A DNA stretch of 20,000 bases from Cryptomeria japonica (lineage: Eukaryota > Streptophyta > Pinopsida > Cupressales > Cupressaceae): positions 107,501 to 127,500 of the forward strand of contig NW_026728913.1 of NCBI RefSeq assembly GCF_030272615.1, written 5' to 3'. Numbering within the stretch: the stretch's first letter is position 1; every line of letters starts with the position of its first letter. The notes beneath the pieces were generated by a model, which was not told the DNA's origin, did no database searches, and worked only from the letters and a program-made list of their open reading frames with translations. Below are positions 15,236 through 20,000 of the stretch, in pieces. The position numbers and the translations under genes are program-made.

Positions 15236-17600
15236 GTACCCGGGGCAAACCGGGCTCCGACTTCGTGCACGCCGCACCTTGGAGCACACTTCGGAGCGCT
15301 CCTTGGTGCGCACCATGGTGCCCACCAGGCCGCGCAACCCAGCCAAGGTGTGCGCACCAAGGTGCACGCGAGGTGCGCACCCGGGGCAAACCGGGGTCCG
15401 ACTTCGTGCACGCCGCACCTTGGAGCACACATCGGGGCGCTCCCGGGTTCGCACCGGCGTTGCGCACCGTGGTGGGCACCTCGGAGCACACCAAGGTGGG
15501 CAGCGAGGTGCGCACCTTTGATGCGATGCCTTCACTAATTTCCATAAAAGGCAAAAAAAAAACGAGATTTTAAAATTTCCGTTTTGAAAGATAGTGAGAA
15601 AAAGGGAATGCTGGTGCCATCTTGAGCCCGCCCTGGTGCGCAGCCCAGCCAAGGTGTGCGCACCAAGGTGCCCACCCTGGCGAAGGTGCGCGCCCGGGCA
15701 ATTAATCCAACTTCCAACTTCGCGCGCGCCAGGGTGGGAGCGCACCCAACAACCGGGCCTGGGAAGAGCCAATGCGAGAAACCCCACCAAACGCTCTGAC
15801 AAAAAAAGAGGGGGCGCTCCAGTAACCCCGCTTCGGAGCGCACCCTGGGCAAACCCAGCCAAGGTGCCCACCCCGGCCAAGGTGCAGGCGAGGTGCGCAC
15901 CCGGGGCAAACCGGGCTCCGACAACGTGCACGCCGCACCTTGGAGCACACTTCGTAGCGCTCCCGGGTGCGCACCTCAGAGCACACCAAGGTGGGCAGCG
16001 AGGTGCGCACCTTTGATGCGCTGCCTTCACTAATTTCCAGAAAAGGCAAAAAAAAAAGGAGATTTTAAAATTTCCGTTTTGAAAGATAGTGAAAAAAACG
16101 GAACGCGCGTGCCATCTTGAGCCCGCCCTGGTGCGCAGCCCAGGTAAGGTGCCCACCCTGGCAAAGGTGCGCACCCGGGCAATTAACCCTACTTCCGACT
16201 TCGTGCGCGCCAGGGTGGCAACCGGGCCTCGGAAGAGCCAATGCGAGAAACCCCACCAAACGCTCCGACAAAAAAAGAGGCGGCGCTCCAATAACCCCGC
16301 TTCGGAGCGCAGCCGGGGCAAACCCAGCCAAGGTGCCCACCCCGACGAAGGTGCACGCGAGGTGCGCACCCGGGGCAAACCGGGCTCCGACAACGTGCAC
16401 GCAGCACCTTGGAGCACACTTCGAAGCACTCCCGGGTGCCCACCGGCGTTGCGCACCGTGGTGGGCAGCGAGGTGCGCACCTTTGATGCGCTGCCTTCAC
16501 TAATTTCCAGAAAAAGGCAAAAAAAAATGAGATTTTAAAATTTCCGTTTTGAAAGATAGTGAAAAAAAAGGAACGCGGGTGCCATCTTGAGCCCGCCCTG
16601 GTGCGCAGCCCAGGCAAGGCATGCGCACCAAGGTGCCCACCCGAGGTGCACACCCGGGGCAAACCGGGCTCCGACTTCGTGCAGGCCGCACCTTGGAGCA
16701 CACTTCGGAGCGCTCCTTGGTGCGCACCATGGTGCCCACCAGGGCGCGCAACCCAGCCAAGGTCTGCACACCAAGGTGCCCACCCCGGCGAAGGTGCACG
16801 CGAGGTGCGCACCCGGGGCAAACCGGGCTCCGACTTCGTGCACGCCATGGTGCCCACCGCGGCGAAGGTGCACGCGAGGTGCGCACCCGGGGCAAACCGG
16901 GCTCCGACTTCGTGCACGCCGCACCTTGGAGCACACTTCGGAGCGCTCCTTGGTGCGCACCATGGTGCCCACCAGGGCGCGCAACCCAGCCAAGGTGTGC
17001 GCACCAAGGTGCACGCGAGGTGCGCACCCGGGGCAAACCGGGGTCCGACTTCGTGCACGCCGCACCTTGGAGCACACATCGGAGCGCTCCCAGGTTCGCA
17101 CCAGCGTTGCGCACCTTTGATGCGCTGCCTTCACTAATTTCAAGAAAAGGCAAAAAAAAACGAGATTTTAAAATTTCCGTTCTGAAAGATAGTGAAAAAA
17201 ACGGAACGCGGGTGCCATCTTGAGCCCTTCCTGGTGCGCAGCCCAGGCAAGTTGTGCGCACCAAGGTGCCCACCCTGGCGGAGGTGCGCGCCCGGGGCAA
17301 TCCGGGCTCCGACTTCGTGCACTGCATGGTGCCCACCAAGGCGCGCAACCCAGCCAAGGTGCCCACCGCAGCGAAGGTGCACGCGAGGTGCGCACCCGAG
17401 GTGCACACCCGGGGCAAACCGGGCTCCGACTTCGTGCACGCCGCACCTTGGAGCACACTTCAGAGCGCTCCTTGGTGCGCACCAGGGCGCGCAACCCAGC
17501 CGAGGTGCCCACCCCGGCGAAGGTGCACGCGAGGTGCGCACCCGGGGCAAACCGGGCTCCGACTTCGTGCACGCCATGGTGCCCACCGCGGCGAAGGTGC
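15236..17600. repeat. 2365-bp higher-order repeat, copy A
   Basis: This segment repeats 2365 bp to the right with very few visible changes (for example ATTAATCC versus ATTAACCC near 15708/18073). It is built of four A-rich-module units with steps of 495, 470, 634 and 766 bp. The first two units also contain a block unique to them, CCGGGCCTGGGAAGAGCCAA to ACAAAAAAAGAGGGGGCGCT (15750-15840 and, in variant form, 16217-16305). The left boundary is approximate because the flanking sub-units are themselves repetitive. Confidence 0.85.
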
Positions 17601-19797
17601 GCACCCGGGGCAAACCGGGCTCCGACTTCGTGCACGCCGCACCTTGGAGCACACTTCGGAGCGCTCCTTGGTGCGCACCATGGTGCCCACCAGGCCGCGC
17701 AACCCAGCCAAGGTGTGCGCACCAAGGTGCACGCGAGGTGCGCACCCGGGGCAAACCGGGGTCCGACTTCGTGCACGCCGCACCTTGGAGCACACATCGG
17801 GGCGCTCCCGGGTTCGCACCGGCGTTGCGCACCGTGGTGGGCACCTCGGAGCACACCAAGGTGGGCAGCGAGGTGCGCACCTTTGATGCGATGCCTTCAC
17901 TAATTTCCATAAAAGGCAAAAAAAAAACGAGATTTTAAAATTTCCGTTTTGAAAGATAGTGAGAAAAAGGGAATGCTGGTGCCATCTTGAGCCCGCCCTG
18001 GTGCGCAGCCCAGCCAAGGTGTGCGCACCAAGGTGCCCACCCTGGCGAAGGTGCGCGCCCGGGCAATTAACCCAACTTCCAACTTCGCGCGCGCCAGGGT
18101 GGGAGCGCACCCAACAACCGGGCCTGGGAAGAGCCAATGCGAGAAACCCCACCAAACGCTCTGACAAAAAAAGAGGGGGCGCTCCAGTAACCCCGCTTCG
18201 GAGCGCACCCTGGGCAAACCCAGCCAAGGTGCCCACCCCGGCCAAGGTGCAGGCGAGGTGCGCACCCGGGGCAAACCGGGCTCCGACAACGTGCACGCCG
18301 CACCTTGGAGCACACTTCGTAGCGCTCCCGGGTGCGCACCTCAGAGCACACCAAGGTGGGCAGCGAGGTGCGCACCTTTGATGCGCTGCCTTCACTAATT
18401 TCCAGAAAAGGCAAAAAAAAAAGGAGATTTTAAAATTTCCGTTTTGAAAGATAGTGAAAAAAACGGAACGCGCGTGCCATCTTGAGCCCGCCCTGGTGCG
18501 CAGCCCAGGTAAGGTGCCCACCCTGGCAAAGGTGCGCACCCGGGCAATTAACCCTACTTCCGACTTCGTGCGCGCCAGGGTGGCAACCGGGCCTCGGAAG
18601 AGCCAATGCGAGAAACCCCACCAAACGCTCCGACAAAAAAAGAGGCGGCGCTCCAATAACCCCGCTTCGGAGCGCAGCCGGGGCAAACCCAGCCAAGGTG
18701 CCCACCCCGACGAAGGTGCACGCGAGGTGCGCACCCGGGGCAAACCGGGCTCCGACAACGTGCACGCAGCACCTTGGAGCACACTTCGAAGCACTCCCGG
18801 GTGCCCACCGGCGTTGCGCACCGTGGTGGGCAGCGAGGTGCGCACCTTTGATGCGCTGCCTTCACTAATTTCCAGAAAAAGGCAAAAAAAAATGAGATTT
18901 TAAAATTTCCGTTTTGAAAGATAGTGAAAAAAAAGGAACGCGGGTGCCATCTTGAGCCCGCCCTGGTGCGCAGCCCAGGCAAGGCATGCGCACCAAGGTG
19001 CCCACCCGAGGTGCACACCCGGGGCAAACCGGGCTCCGACTTCGTGCAGGCCGCACCTTGGAGCACACTTCGGAGCGCTCCTTGGTGCGCACCATGGTGC
19101 CCACCAGGGCGCGCAACCCAGCCAAGGTCTGCACACCAAGGTGCCCACCCCGGCGAAGGTGCACGCGAGGTGCGCACCCGGGGCAAACCGGGCTCCGACT
19201 TCGTGCACGCCATGGTGCCCACCGCGGCGAAGGTGCACGCGAGGTGCGCACCCGGGGCAAACCGGGCTCCGACTTCGTGCACGCCGCACCTTGGAGCACA
19301 CTTCGGAGCGCTCCTTGGTGCGCACCATGGTGCCCACCAGGGCGCGCAACCCAGCCAAGGTGTGCGCACCAAGGTGCACGCGAGGTGCGCACCCGGGGCA
19401 AACCGGGGTCCGACTTCGTGCACGCCGCACCTTGGAGCACACATCGGAGCGCTCCCAGGTTCGCACCAGCGTTGCGCACCTTTGATGCGCTGCCTTCACT
19501 AATTTCCAGAAAAGGCAAAAAAAAACGAGATTTTAAAATTTCCGTTCTGAAAGATAGTGAAAAAAACGGAACGCGGGTGCCATCTTGAGCCCTTCCTGGT
19601 GCGCAGCCCAGGCAAGTTGTGCGCACCAAGGTGCCCACCAAGGCGCGCAACCCAGCCAAGGTGCCCACCGCAGCGAAGGTGCACGCGAGGTGCGCACCCG
19701 AGGTGCACACCCGGGGCAAACCGGGCTCCGACTTCGTGCACGCCGCACCTTGGAGCACACTTCAGAGCGCTCCTTGGTGCGCACCAGGGCGCGCAAC
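17601..19797. repeat. 2365-bp higher-order repeat, copy B (with a 63-bp deletion)
   Basis: It follows copy A directly. A-rich modules at 17896, 18391, 18861 and 19495 match 15531, 16026, 16496 and 17130 at exactly +2365. Near 19635 the copy lacks 63 bp found at about 17270-17340, apparently through recombination between two GGTGCCCACC direct repeats. Similarity to copy A ends near 19797, after which sub-units are rearranged. Confidence 0.85.
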
Positions 19798-20000
19798 CCA
19801 ACCAAGGTCTGCACACCAAGGTGCTCACCCCGGCGAAGGTGCACGCGAGGTGCGCACCCGGGGCAAACCGGGCTCGGACTTCGTGCACGCCGCACCTTGG
19901 AGCACACATCGGAGCGCTCCCGGGTTCGCACCAGCATTGCGCACCTTTGATGCGCTCCAATAACCCCACTTCGGAGCGCACCAGAAACCGCACTGGACGC
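19798..20000. repeat. Rearranged end of the GC-rich repeats
   Basis: Further GGTGCGCACC/CCGGGGCAAACC sub-units. At 19945-19978, GCACCTTTGATGCGCTCC, normally the entry to an A-rich module, is joined instead to AATAACCCCACTTCGGAGCG, which in the higher-order repeat lies about 270 bp past an A-rich module (near 16289). This marks a recombination junction. The window ends inside this DNA; no 26S sequence is reached. Confidence 0.7.

Larger units (their letters stand above)
13746..19575. repeat. A-rich modules interspersed in GC-rich DNA
   Basis: The module runs TTCACTAATTTCCAGAAAAG, a poly-A run, GAGATTTTAAAATTTCCGTT and AAAGATAGTGAAAAAA. It starts at about 13746 (diverged), 14491 (truncated), 15531, 16026, 16496, 17130, 17896, 18391, 18861 and 19495. 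Each is 80-100 bp and is the only A/T-rich DNA in this part. Copies such as 16072-16103 hold a 9-bp inverted repeat, TTCCGTTTT/AAAACGGAA. Each module is preceded by GCGCACCTTTGATGCGCTGC or a close variant. Confidence 0.85.

Noticed and set aside
13799-15538. 579-codon open frame on the plus strand
   Set aside because: Overlaps equally long frames on the other strand and in other plus frames; peptide is a reiterated Arg/Ala/Pro/His sequence with no domain character.
14492-16480. 662-codon open frame on the minus strand (similar ones at 17460-18845 and 14269-15489)
   Set aside because: It spans GC-rich tandem repeats that are open in several frames on both strands. Composition is low-complexity, the frame changes meaning between repeat units of lengths not divisible by 3, and the DNA is spacer flanking a 5S gene.

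Overview
The window looks like nuclear ribosomal intergenic spacer (IGS) from a land plant. No protein-coding gene is supported. The one certain gene is a complete, plant-type 5S rRNA gene on the + strand (13192-13311). The second anchor is a set of 13 copies of a conserved block whose minus strand reads TATATAGGGG. This matches the plant RNA polymerase I initiation consensus, so the 45S (18S-5.8S-26S) pre-rRNA is inferred to be transcribed from the minus strand. The 18S gene would lie beyond position 1 and the 26S 3' end beyond position 20000; neither is in the window. The 5S variant (GCGCGCTTGGGCCGGAG in the box A/IE region), the linkage of 5S to the IGS and a spacer longer than 20 kb together suggest a gymnosperm or another non-angiosperm lineage. 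The species cannot be named from the sequence.

Layout in + coordinates. 1-1388: mostly unique inferred 5' ETS sequence, with one 110-bp direct repeat (period 318 bp). 1389-2122: degenerate, rearranged 188-bp-type repeats. 2123-5953: a regular tandem array of 188-bp units. 5954-7320: three diverged promoter units (spacing 490 and 441 bp), each with a large hairpin 26-27 bp downstream of the initiation site. 7380-7700: ~50-57-bp upstream repeats. 7646-8835: promoter units at 311-bp spacing. 8849-9495: a minisatellite with ten 52-bp copies that appear identical. 9535-10520: promoter units at 157-bp spacing, one of them 220 bp. 10565-10710: a palindrome-rich minisatellite. 10740-12440: a G-rich GGTGGGTGCC-type array with G-quadruplex motifs and palindromes. 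12441-13191: spacer. 13192-13315: 5S gene and its T-run terminator. 13316-13745: very GC-rich spacer. 13746-20000: GC-rich repeats full of GGTGCGCACC palindromes and A-rich modules, organised into a 2365-bp higher-order repeat present nearly twice.

How the parts relate: read in the inferred transcription direction (right to left), the order is repetitive nontranscribed spacer, 5S gene on the opposite strand, G-rich array, about a dozen spacer promoters, the most 18S-proximal promoter (6318-6327), then a long repetitive 5' ETS. The 188-bp ETS repeat shares blocks with the promoter-proximal units, so the arrays appear to derive from one ancestral IGS module. Long open frames in all six frames are a by-product of GC-rich tandem repeats.
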